Positions 52,799-61,029 of a stretch of DNA of 64,000 nucleotides are shown one piece after another; within the stretch, counting starts at the first letter, position 1, and every line of letters starts with the position of its first letter. The notes beneath the pieces were generated by a model. The model was given only the letters and a program-made list of their open reading frames with translations. It was not told the origin of the DNA and made no database searches. The position numbers and the translations under genes were made by a program. Origin of the DNA: Anabaena azotica FACHB-119 (GTDB taxonomy: Bacteria > Cyanobacteriota > Cyanobacteriia > Cyanobacteriales > Nostocaceae); assembly GCF_014697625.1 (NCBI RefSeq), contig NZ_JACJSG010000033.1, forward strand, positions 1 through 64,000, in the 5' to 3' direction.

Positions 52799-54115
52799 AT
52801 GGTATTCAACAAAGTAACAGAACACCTGATTGCCCTCAAAAATGTGAAAAAATCTTATCAGCAACCCAACGGACAGCAGATTGTCATTTTAGAAAATATT
52901 AATCTTGAGTTGCGTCCGGGGGAAATCGTTGCGTTACTGGGGCCTTCTGGTTCAGGAAAATCTACTTTAATGCGGGTAATTGCGGGATTAATTACCCCCA
53001 GTCAAGGGGAAATTTTATATCATAATCATCCTCTAGTTGGTTTGAATCCTGGGGTAGCAATTGTATTTCAAAGCTTTGCGCTTTATCCTTGGTTAACGGT
53101 ACTAGAGAATGTGGAACTAGGGTTAAAAGCTAAAGGAGAACCGCCTGATTCTCGACGACAAAAAGCCCTGAAGATGATTGATATCATTGGTTTGGATGGG
53201 TTTGAAAATGCTTATCCTAAAGAACTTTCTGGGGGAATGCGCCAGCGTGTGGGATTTGCTAGAGCTTTGGCGGTAGAACCAGAACTTTTATGTATGGATG
53301 AGCCGTTTTCGGCTTTGGATGTGCTGACAGCAGAAAACTTGCGATTTGAGTTATTAGATTTGTGGTTGGAACAACGCATACCTACTAAAGCCGTGCTGAT
53401 TGTCACTCACGGTATTGAAGAAGCGGTGATTATGGCCGATCGCATTATTGTTTTAGGTCGTAATCCAGGCAGAATCCGTGCTGACTTACCTGTAACTTTA
53501 CCTCATTACCGCGATCGCAAACACCCTAATTTTCAAGCCCTAGTAGATCAAGTTTATACAATTATCACTAACCCTGACTTAGATAAAATAGCCACCCCTG
53601 CAACCCCCTCTGTAGGAACTACGACACCACAACCAAGATATCAATCCTTACCTGCTGTACGTATTGGTTCAGTTGCGGGTTTATTAGAATTATTAGAAGA
53701 CCGTCAAGAACAAGATTTATACAGACTTGCCCAAGAATTGCAACTAGAAGTAGATGATATTTTACCAATTGTCGAAGCGGCAAAATTAATGGATTTTGTA
53801 GAACTAGCAGAAGGTGATATTAGCTTAAAACCAATCGCCCAAGAATTTATCAATGGCGGTATTGATGAACGTAAACAAATAGTGCGATCGCAACTCTTAA
53901 ACCATATTCGTCTAGTACAACAAATTTATCGTCTTTTAGAAGCTAAAAACAATCAACGCATTCCCGAAGAATTAGTTTTAGATATCCTAGAAACTCACTT
54001 TAGTCCCCAAGAAGCCCAGCAACAATTACAAACCGTTGTAGATTGGGGTCGTTATGCTGAAATATACAGCTATGATGAACCATCTGGGCAAATATTTTTA
54101 GTCAATAGTCAATAG
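52799..54115 (+). CDS. ABC transporter ATP-binding protein with C-terminal AAA-associated domain
   Basis: 438 residues from the ATG at 52799, chosen because AAAGGAGGATC precedes it; a longer frame starts at 52748. Nitrate/sulfonate-type ATPase: Walker A GPSGSGKST (about 44), signature LSGGMRQR, Walker B LLCMDEPFSALD and switch VTHGIEEA. An about 150-residue C-terminal extension (SVAGLLELLEDRQEQDLYRLAQELQLEVDDILPIVEAAKLMDFVEL) is the AAA-associated C-terminal domain. The next gene encodes a double permease. No substrate-binding protein gene lies nearby, so the cargo is open. The final residues VNSQ come from an STRR. Confidence 0.9.
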   Translation: MVFNKVTEHLIALKNVKKSYQQPNGQQIVILENINLELRPGEIVALLGPSGSGKSTLMRVIAGLITPSQGEILYHNHPLVGLNPGVAIVFQSFALYPWLTVLENVELGLKAKGEPPDSRRQKALKMIDIIGLDGFENAYPKELSGGMRQRVGFARALAVEPELLCMDEPFSALDVLTAENLRFELLDLWLEQRIPTKAVLIVTHGIEEAVIMADRIIVLGRNPGRIRADLPVTLPHYRDRKHPNFQALVDQVYTIITNPDLDKIATPATPSVGTTTPQPRYQSLPAVRIGSVAGLLELLEDRQEQDLYRLAQELQLEVDDILPIVEAAKLMDFVELAEGDISLKPIAQEFINGGIDERKQIVRSQLLNHIRLVQQIYRLLEAKNNQRIPEELVLDILETHFSPQEAQQQLQTVVDWGRYAEIYSYDEPSGQIFLVNSQ

Positions 54116-54246
54116 TTTCTCCCCCCCCTCCCCCCACTCCCTCATCTCCCCCATCTCCCCCCACTCCCCCATCTCCCCCCACTCCCTCATCTCCCCCATC
54201 TCCCCCCACTCCCCCCACTCCCCCCACTCCCCCATCTCCCCCCACT
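54106..54246. repeat. C-rich STRR block between the ABC genes
   Basis: About 130 bp of CCCCACT and CCCATCT heptamers on the plus strand, ending one base before the permease ATG at 54248. No Shine-Dalgarno is present. It begins with two AATAGTC units that overlap the ATPase stop codon. Confidence 0.9.
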
Positions 54247-54247
54247 T

Positions 54248-55987
54248 ATGACTCGACCTCTCACTCCAGCAAACAAAACTCTGGGACGTAACGATTGGAC
54301 TTGGCAAGATGGATTGCTGATTTTAGTAATTATTTCCTTAATTGTACTTATTATTAGAACTGGTTCTAAATTTGGTGGTACTTTTCAACCTGAGCTAACT
54401 ATTTCTACAAATATTAGTGCTTTACCTGGATATACAGCCCAAACTTTAATTCGTATGGGGTTGGCTTACTTTTTATCTTTAATTTTTACTTTAATATATG
54501 CCTATACCGCTTATCGCTTCCGCATAGCAGAATTAATTTTAATTCCTATATTAGATATTCTGCAATCGATTCCAGTATTATCATTTTTACCGGGTGTAGT
54601 ATTGGCTTTGATTGCCTTATTTCCAGGTCAGAGAATTGGTGTTGAACTAGCAGCTATCTTACTCATTTTCACCGGGATGACTTGGAACATGACTTTTAGT
54701 TTTTACCAGTCGCTCCAAAGTATTCCGCGTGAATTATTAGAAGCAGCGCAAGTGTATCGCCTGAATATTTGGCAACGGTTTTGGACATTAGAGTTACCAT
54801 CTGGTGTGATTGGTTTGGTATGGAATAGTGTGATGTCGGTGGCTGGAGGTTGGTTTTTTCTAATTGCAATTGAATCATTTACTTTAGGAAATAAAGATTT
54901 CCGTTTACCAGGATTAGGTTCTTTTTTAGGTATAGCTGCTAATAAGGGAGATTTTACTGCTATATTTTGGGGTTTGGCGGTGTTAATTGGGGTGATTGTG
55001 GCGACTGATTTTTTTGTGTGGCGACCTTTGATTGCTTGGGCAGAAAAATTTAAACTGGAGATGGTGGAAACGGAAAATGCACCGCAATCATGGGTGTTGG
55101 ATATTCTGAGGCGATCGCCTACTTTACGCGCAGTGAGCGAAAAGGTTGTTCAACCATTACAATCAGCTATAGATGACAGTTTAATTCGCTCATTTCCCTT
55201 ACGTCCTGTACCTGTTAATAGCAAAGGTAATGTCAACTTACCGAGTTTTGTCAATTGGGTATTTGTGAGTGGCTTTACCTTAATTGTCCTGTGGGGGACT
55301 TGGGAAGCTGTGCTATTGTTGCGGACTTTGGGGTGGAATGATTGGCTAGAGGTAATTAGAGGTGCAAGTTTGACGGCGTTGCGAGTGACAATTGCTCTGA
55401 TATTATCATTGTTGTGGACTGTACCTGTGGGGGTTGCTATTGGGCGTAATCGACGGTTAGCGCAAGTTTTGCAACCATTGGTACAAATCGCCGCTTCTGT
55501 ACCAGCTACAGCTTTATTTCCTGTGCTATTGCTAGGTTTAACCCGGATTGCTGGGGGGTTGCAAATTGGAGCGATCGCACTGATGATGTTAGGAACAATG
55601 TGGTATATCCTATTCAATGTCATCGCTGGGGCGCAGTCTATCCCCTCCGACTTGATAGAAGCTGCTAGGGTGTATAAACTTTCACCTTTACAACGTTGGC
55701 GCACCTTAATTTTACCCGCTATATTCCCCTATTTAATTACCGGAATTATTACAGCCGTTGGTGGCGCTTGGAATGCAAGTATTGTCAGTGAGTATGTCAC
55801 ATTTCAAGGGCGAGTCATTAGTACTTCTGGGTTGGGTGCGACAATTTCTCACGCTACAGCTACAGGTAATTTTTCTCTGTTGTTAGCTTCAACTGTGGTC
55901 ATGTCTCTATTAGTTGTGTTGACTAACCGTTTGATTTGGCGACCTCTGTACAATCTGGCTCAGGAGAAGTATCAATTATTGGTTTAG
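54248..55987 (+). CDS. ABC transporter permease with two BPD_transp_1 domains
   Basis: 579 residues. Two membrane modules, each about six segments, with EAA loops EAAQVYRLNIWQRFWTLELP (about 158-177) and EAARVYKLSPLQRWRTLILP (about 472-491). A hydrophilic linker of about 110 residues separates them. It forms a pseudo-dimeric permease working with the ATPase encoded upstream. The family includes nitrate, sulfonate, taurine and metal-type importers; which applies is unknown. No obvious ribosome-binding site, because the C-rich repeat abuts the ATG. An IS200/IS605 element follows immediately (55988). Confidence 0.87.
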   Translation: MTRPLTPANKTLGRNDWTWQDGLLILVIISLIVLIIRTGSKFGGTFQPELTISTNISALPGYTAQTLIRMGLAYFLSLIFTLIYAYTAYRFRIAELILIPILDILQSIPVLSFLPGVVLALIALFPGQRIGVELAAILLIFTGMTWNMTFSFYQSLQSIPRELLEAAQVYRLNIWQRFWTLELPSGVIGLVWNSVMSVAGGWFFLIAIESFTLGNKDFRLPGLGSFLGIAANKGDFTAIFWGLAVLIGVIVATDFFVWRPLIAWAEKFKLEMVETENAPQSWVLDILRRSPTLRAVSEKVVQPLQSAIDDSLIRSFPLRPVPVNSKGNVNLPSFVNWVFVSGFTLIVLWGTWEAVLLLRTLGWNDWLEVIRGASLTALRVTIALILSLLWTVPVGVAIGRNRRLAQVLQPLVQIAASVPATALFPVLLLGLTRIAGGLQIGAIALMMLGTMWYILFNVIAGAQSIPSDLIEAARVYKLSPLQRWRTLILPAIFPYLITGIITAVGGAWNASIVSEYVTFQGRVISTSGLGATISHATATGNFSLLLASTVVMSLLVVLTNRLIWRPLYNLAQEKYQLLV

Positions 55988-55995
55988 GTATGGTT

Positions 55996-57276
55996 TTAAG
56001 CTTCCCCGGTCTGAAGACGCGGGGATTTCTGAAGAGTCCATAAAAGAACTTTCTTAGGCTGACTTAAACAACCTCTACTGATTCCAGCTAAATCAAATTT
56101 AGCCATCATCGCTACTTTACGGATAATATTTGCAGCGCCGTTACAGTCTGCATTTATATTGATTCCTGTTCCAGTCTTAAACAAACCTCGATTGGGTCTA
56201 ACTCCGCTACTTTTCCACCCTTCGGGTTTTGCACCGATTGTAGGTAGAACATCATTGTCTAGGAACGATGTTTTAGATGTATAGCTTTCTTCGGTTTCAA
56301 TAAAATCAATTCCGTATTGTTCACATAACTTTTCAATACGAGATTTTAGTTTTGCTGTCGGTATCTGAACAAACTTCTGATTGTTGTTTTTACCTAAATC
56401 AGCACCATTTTTCTGCTCTTTATTCCATCCGAAAACAACGGAGCCAATATGATTATCAAGGCAATGGTTGATGACAATTCTTGCAGCTTTGTTAACAGCG
56501 TCACGCATTTGTCTATTACGTTTTTCTGTAATGGCTGCAAGTCTGTTAGACCAAAAAGCATGAGGTTTATTCTCTTTAATTTTTGCAACTGACTTGTTGT
56601 ACCACTGATTCAAAGATTTGAGATGCAGACCATCGACAATAAAAGACGTTCCAACATTAGAGACGCAAGTTAACCAGTTGTTTAAACCGTGGTCAATTCC
56701 TAATACTGTTGATTGGTCAAGTTTGATTGGTTCTACACTTTGCTGATAAACAAACTCAGCATAAAAACATTTATTTCGTGGTAACAATCTGATTTCTTTT
56801 ATGTCAGCCCAATCTAAATTAGTTGGCATTGGCAAGAAAAACTCTGATATTCCAAACCAAGCTTTAACTTGATTACCCAAAGGAAACCTAATAAACTGGT
56901 CTTTTAGCTTTAACCATCTTTTAGGGTATGTAACAGTAAACAAACCACCAGATTTTCTATAGTATGGAGTTTTTGGTTTCTGGGCTAACTCTCCTTTTTT
57001 TGACTTACTTAATAACTTTTTAAAAGATTTAAAAGCTTCTCCTACATTTAAGCAAGTTTGTTGCATTGCCGAAGCATAACCAGCATGGAAATGTTTATTA
57101 TTTTTCATCTCAGCAGTTAAATCAAAACCACTAACAATTTTGCCAGTCTTCAACCACATCTGACGAGCATAATAAACTGCACAGTTGTACAAACTGTTGG
57201 ATTCATAGCAGAGATATTCGATAATTGCTTTTGTTTCTTTATCGCATTTTATCAATTCTTGCTGACAACCAAACAC
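55996..57276 (-). CDS. tnpB: TnpB-type RNA-guided endonuclease (IS200/IS605)
   Basis: 426 residues from a GTG; GGGAGGTGA stands 5 nt upstream. RuvC catalytic residues: Asp195 (VLGIDHGLNN), probable Glu327 (FIETEESYTSK) and Asp377 (NINADCNGAANI). The usual TnpB zinc ribbon is absent: after YTSKT comes SFLDNDVLPTIG with no CxxC pairs. TnpB proteins use a guide RNA made from the element's end to cut DNA and help the element persist. The guide scaffold would be near the 3' end (56004-56024 hairpin). Frame looks intact. Confidence 0.9.
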   Translation of the reverse strand: MFGCQQELIKCDKETKAIIEYLCYESNSLYNCAVYYARQMWLKTGKIVSGFDLTAEMKNNKHFHAGYASAMQQTCLNVGEAFKSFKKLLSKSKKGELAQKPKTPYYRKSGGLFTVTYPKRWLKLKDQFIRFPLGNQVKAWFGISEFFLPMPTNLDWADIKEIRLLPRNKCFYAEFVYQQSVEPIKLDQSTVLGIDHGLNNWLTCVSNVGTSFIVDGLHLKSLNQWYNKSVAKIKENKPHAFWSNRLAAITEKRNRQMRDAVNKAARIVINHCLDNHIGSVVFGWNKEQKNGADLGKNNNQKFVQIPTAKLKSRIEKLCEQYGIDFIETEESYTSKTSFLDNDVLPTIGAKPEGWKSSGVRPNRGLFKTGTGININADCNGAANIIRKVAMMAKFDLAGISRGCLSQPKKVLLWTLQKSPRLQTGEA

Positions 57277-57362
57277 TTAAATCACCTCCCGTAAAATGTT
57301 GCTAATCTATATTTACTATGTTAAATTATTGGTTGATAGATGTCAAACTATCCACCAAAGTC

Positions 57363-57773
57363 ATGAGAAAAGATTCTCTAGGATACAGACATAGTGATCA
57401 TTCTGTAGGGTTAGCCACTGTTCACCTAGTTTGGATACCGAAACGTAGAAAACCCGTATTGACAGGCAATATTAAATTGCGATTATCCGAAATACTAGAT
57501 TCAGTTGCGAGTGATAAGGAATGGATTATTAAAGCTAAAGAAATAGCATCAAACCATGTTCATTTACTTGTAGAATACGACGAAAAAACGCCTATTTGTG
57601 ATGTAATCAAAGCTTTCAAGGGTAGAAGTTCTAGGATATTAAGAGACGAGTTTCCTGAGTTAAAAAAACTCCCGTCTCTCTGGACTAGGAGCTATTTTTA
57701 TGACACCTCTGGAAAGATTAGCACAAGTAAAGTAATGGCTTATATAAATGACCCACATCATGAAAGACATTAG
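57363..57773 (+). CDS. tnpA: TnpA Y1 transposase (IS200/IS605)
   Basis: 136 residues from the ATG at 57363 (RKDSLGYRHSDHSVGLATVHLVW is the family start); an in-frame ATG at 57318 would add 15. HUH motif NHVHLL (His65, His67) and catalytic Tyr127 in VMAYIND are visible. It catalyses single-strand excision and insertion of the element, recognising the end hairpins. Length is normal, so it looks functional. Divergent from tnpB. Confidence 0.9.
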   Translation: MRKDSLGYRHSDHSVGLATVHLVWIPKRRKPVLTGNIKLRLSEILDSVASDKEWIIKAKEIASNHVHLLVEYDEKTPICDVIKAFKGRSSRILRDEFPELKKLPSLWTRSYFYDTSGKISTSKVMAYINDPHHERH

Positions 57774-57874
57774 TGTTGAATGCAGATAAATCTGCTTGAT
57801 TCGGTTTTCCACCCCGCTTTAAAAAGACGGGGCTACCAACCTCCCATCCATCTTACGTGTAAATGATCAATAGC

Positions 57875-57904
57875 CTGTGGGGGCGCACAGCTGTGCGCCC
57901 CTAC
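57875..57904. repeat. 30-bp palindromic repeat, copy 1
   Basis: GGGGCGCACAG and its exact complement (57880-57901). The same 30 bp, inverted with one mismatch, occurs at 61939-61968 inside the terminal WD40 gene. Confidence 0.85.
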
Positions 57905-57942
57905 CATATTAGGCATTTAGCGAAATGGTATAATCTTGTCCC

Positions 57943-60900
57943 CTATTTCAAGACGTACTTCCCAATTTCTGCAACTAACTCCTTCAAACTGACAGGCTTG
58001 GACATATAACTATCTACACCCACAGCCATGATTTGTTCTTGATCCGATCGCATGGCGAAGGAAGTGAGGGCAATAATGGGAATATGGGCTATGTCTGCAT
58101 CTTGGCGAATTTGGCGGGTTGCTTCTAAGCCATCCATTTCCGGCATTTGCACATCCATTAAAATTAACTGTGGTTGCTGGGTTTTAGCAATTTCTATTGC
58201 TTGTTGTCCATTGTTTGCCAATAGAATTCGATAGCCGTAAGCTTTTAGATATTGGGTAATAGTTAAGATATTAGCTTCGTTATCTTCCGCTAAGAGAATT
58301 AATGGTTGAGAAGAAATATTTTCCCTTTCAACAAGTTTCCTACTAGGAATTTCCGCATCTTCTACCAATTCTTTAATTTGTCTTTCTGGTTCTTTCCACG
58401 GAAGCGTGAATGTAAATCGGCTACCTTTGTTAACTTCACTCTCAACCGCTATACTACCACCATGTAGTTCGGCAATTCGTTTGACTAAAGATAATCCTAA
58501 GCCAGTACCAGCATAACGGCGAGTATAGGAATTTTCTACTTGCACAAAAGGTTGAAATAAATTTGACAAGTTTTCTTGAGTAATACCAATGCCATTATCT
58601 ACTACACTCAACTGAATTGTGTTGATTTTATTGGTAGTTGGGTCTATTTGATTGGCTACTTCTAGCCTCACTTCGCCACCTTCGGGTGTAAACTTAACTG
58701 CATTGCTCAACAGATTTATTAGTAATTGCCTGATGCGCCGTTCATCTACTTGAATTTTGCCTATATTTTCTGCTATTTGGGAGTGAAGATGGATATTTTT
58801 CTTAAATGCTTGCTGTTTGACAAAGATCAGACTAGAATCACACAATTCGCGTACAGAGGTAGGTGCAAGTTCTAGTTCCATCTTACCTGATTCAATTTTG
58901 GCTAGGTCGAGAATATCATTGATTAATGCTAGTAGATGCTTACCGCTATTTTCTAGGGTAGTTAGAGACTTGTGTTGTTCTTGGGTGACTGGGCCGCAGA
59001 CTTCATCTTGCAGGGCTTCTGTGATGCCTAAAATGGAGTTGAGGGGAGTGCGTAATTCATGGCTCATATTCGCTAGGAAAGCGCTTTTGGCTAGGTTGGC
59101 GACTTCGGCGGCTTCTTTGGCTTGGCGTAATGCAACTTCTGCACGTTGGCGATCGCATACTTCCAATGTTAAGGCTACAAAGTCAGTAATCGACCCAGCA
59201 AAGTTTTGTTCGCTGAGTTTCCATTGGCGGGTGATCCCCACCTGTTCATTAAACACCATCCCCACAACTTCACCCCCGACCCAAATAGGAGCATCTATCA
59301 AAGAAACTACGTTGTTTGGTTCTAATAATTCACGCCAAAATTCTTGCACTCTTGGGTCTTTGCTGGTATCGTTGATAGTAATTGTGCGGGCGTTGGCTAC
59401 TGCGGCAAAATACACAGGATATTCGGCGCGGCTACGTTCTTGACCTGATGAATGCCGATGATGGCTACGTTCGTAGAGGTCTACACATTGGAGTTTGCTG
59501 CGATCGCTACTATAAAGCCAAATACTGACTCGTTCTACTTCTAACGCCTGGGCGGCTTTCTCTGTAATGATGTGAAACGCTGTTGCTAAATCTCCTGCGG
59601 ATATTGCGCGATGCTTGGCTAGTTCTCCTAACGCTTGACTATGTTGGCGTAATTGCTGCTCATTTTGAATACGTTCGCGGATTTCCTGCTGTAATTCTTG
59701 GGTGCGCTGTTCTACACGCATTTCTAATTGTTCAAAGGATGCTCGTAATTCTTGGGACATTTGGTTAAAAGACTGACCCAACACTTCCAATTCAGCAATA
59801 CCTTCTACAGTGACTACTGATTCTGCATCGTTACTGAAACTACCGTCCGCAGCCGTTTGCGCCAAAGCTTTGGCTGCTTTACTCAAGCTGAGAACAGGTT
59901 GAGCAATCCAGCGAGTTGTGACAATTCCCAGTGCGGTGGCTAAGACAAAAGCTCCTAAACATAGGAAAATTGTGATTTGTGTGTGGCGGTTGATTTGCTC
60001 CATAAAGTCACCTTCTGGAATCACCACTGCAATCAACCAATTGATATTTGTTTGATTATTAAAAGGTTGAATTTCCAGAAATTGGCGTTTACCATCAACG
60101 GAAAATTCTAATTCCTGTAAATGATGAATTTTATTTAAGTTACCGAATTTACTAGCTAAAAACTTCGCTGTTGCTTGTGTTAAATAGTTACTACTTGCGG
60201 ATGCTGCTAATCTGATAGTGCTACCATTTTTAAAGAAAAATGGTTGTTCACCTGTAGAAGAAGCTACTAGTAAGCCTGAGCGTTCAATAATAAAAATTTG
60301 TCCCGATTTTCCCACCTTGAGGTTTCTTAAATACTCACCAATATCTGATAAATGACATAGTGTAGTGTTGACTCCTAACAGTTTACCTTGAGCATTGTAA
60401 ATAGGGACAGAAGCACTGATACGTAGGGTTTTTTCTGTCAAGGGGGCGTAGATTTGACTAAAACTGAATTGACGTTGCTTAATTGCTGTTTGATAAAAAG
60501 GGCGCGATCGCGGGTCGAAATTTTTGATTATTTCTGGTAGTTGATTGCGTTGACCTTTGCTATTGACTTTATAACTGTAGAGGTTATAATTACTTAAGCG
60601 ACCCGATTTTCTCACCAGAAATTCGTCATTATTGAGCTTTTCTACTGATAGGTGTTCTCCTTGGGCATTACTGATTGCAATAGCAAGAGAAGAGGGAAAG
60701 ATTTCTAATTGCTGCATAAGGTATGGTTCCCAAGCAGAAATATCCTGCATATTTAACAGTCCAAACTGTAAGGCGTTCTTGTTGCCATTAAGTATTTGAT
60801 GGGGAGTAGATAAAAATGTCTGTAAGTCTTGTCTAACTTGATTAGCAATTTCCTGGCGTAACTCACTGGCTACCTCATTGACCGCCCTTTGTCCATTACG

Positions 60901-61029
60901 GAAAGATAAGTATCCTGTCAGTCCCACGGCTAAGGAGATTTGCAGGAGAAATGGCACTACCAAAACGCGACTGAGTGGCACATTCTTCACTAAGCTCGAA
61001 AGCCAACTTTGCCCAGGATTTTGCTTCAT
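57943..61029 (-). CDS. hybrid histidine kinase: dCACHE-HAMP-GAF-HisKA-HATPase-REC
   Basis: 1028 residues. Transmembrane segment (about 20-42), periplasmic dCACHE sensor (about 50-345), second membrane segment (about 350-375), HAMP (about 375-450, ending in coiled coil), GAF (about 480-640), HisKA (NMSHELRTPLNSIL), HATPase (NLLSNAVKFTPEGG, DNGIGI, GTGLGLSL) and a C-terminal receiver (LLAEDNEANI; Asp in LILMDVQMPEMDG). Its ATG overlaps the TGA of the upstream WD40 gene in ATGA, so the two are translationally coupled. The kinase may sense small extracellular ligands. Downstream targets unknown. Confidence 0.92.
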   Translation of the reverse strand: MKQNPGQSWLSSLVKNVPLSRVLVVPFLLQISLAVGLTGYLSFRNGQRAVNEVASELRQEIANQVRQDLQTFLSTPHQILNGNKNALQFGLLNMQDISAWEPYLMQQLEIFPSSLAIAISNAQGEHLSVEKLNNDEFLVRKSGRLSNYNLYSYKVNSKGQRNQLPEIIKNFDPRSRPFYQTAIKQRQFSFSQIYAPLTEKTLRISASVPIYNAQGKLLGVNTTLCHLSDIGEYLRNLKVGKSGQIFIIERSGLLVASSTGEQPFFFKNGSTIRLAASASSNYLTQATAKFLASKFGNLNKIHHLQELEFSVDGKRQFLEIQPFNNQTNINWLIAVVIPEGDFMEQINRHTQITIFLCLGAFVLATALGIVTTRWIAQPVLSLSKAAKALAQTAADGSFSNDAESVVTVEGIAELEVLGQSFNQMSQELRASFEQLEMRVEQRTQELQQEIRERIQNEQQLRQHSQALGELAKHRAISAGDLATAFHIITEKAAQALEVERVSIWLYSSDRSKLQCVDLYERSHHRHSSGQERSRAEYPVYFAAVANARTITINDTSKDPRVQEFWRELLEPNNVVSLIDAPIWVGGEVVGMVFNEQVGITRQWKLSEQNFAGSITDFVALTLEVCDRQRAEVALRQAKEAAEVANLAKSAFLANMSHELRTPLNSILGITEALQDEVCGPVTQEQHKSLTTLENSGKHLLALINDILDLAKIESGKMELELAPTSVRELCDSSLIFVKQQAFKKNIHLHSQIAENIGKIQVDERRIRQLLINLLSNAVKFTPEGGEVRLEVANQIDPTTNKINTIQLSVVDNGIGITQENLSNLFQPFVQVENSYTRRYAGTGLGLSLVKRIAELHGGSIAVESEVNKGSRFTFTLPWKEPERQIKELVEDAEIPSRKLVERENISSQPLILLAEDNEANILTITQYLKAYGYRILLANNGQQAIEIAKTQQPQLILMDVQMPEMDGLEATRQIRQDADIAHIPIIALTSFAMRSDQEQIMAVGVDSYMSKPVSLKELVAEIGKYVLK

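Larger units (their letters stand above)
55990..57840. mobile_element. IS200/IS605-family insertion sequence (approximate limits)
   Basis: tnpB (-) and tnpA (+) are divergent. End hairpins have CCCCG/CGGGG stems: 56004-56024 next to the tnpB 3' end and 57812-57832 downstream of tnpA. Such elements lack inverted termini and do not duplicate the target, so the exact ends cannot be read here. It is inserted just after the permease stop codon. Confidence 0.8.
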
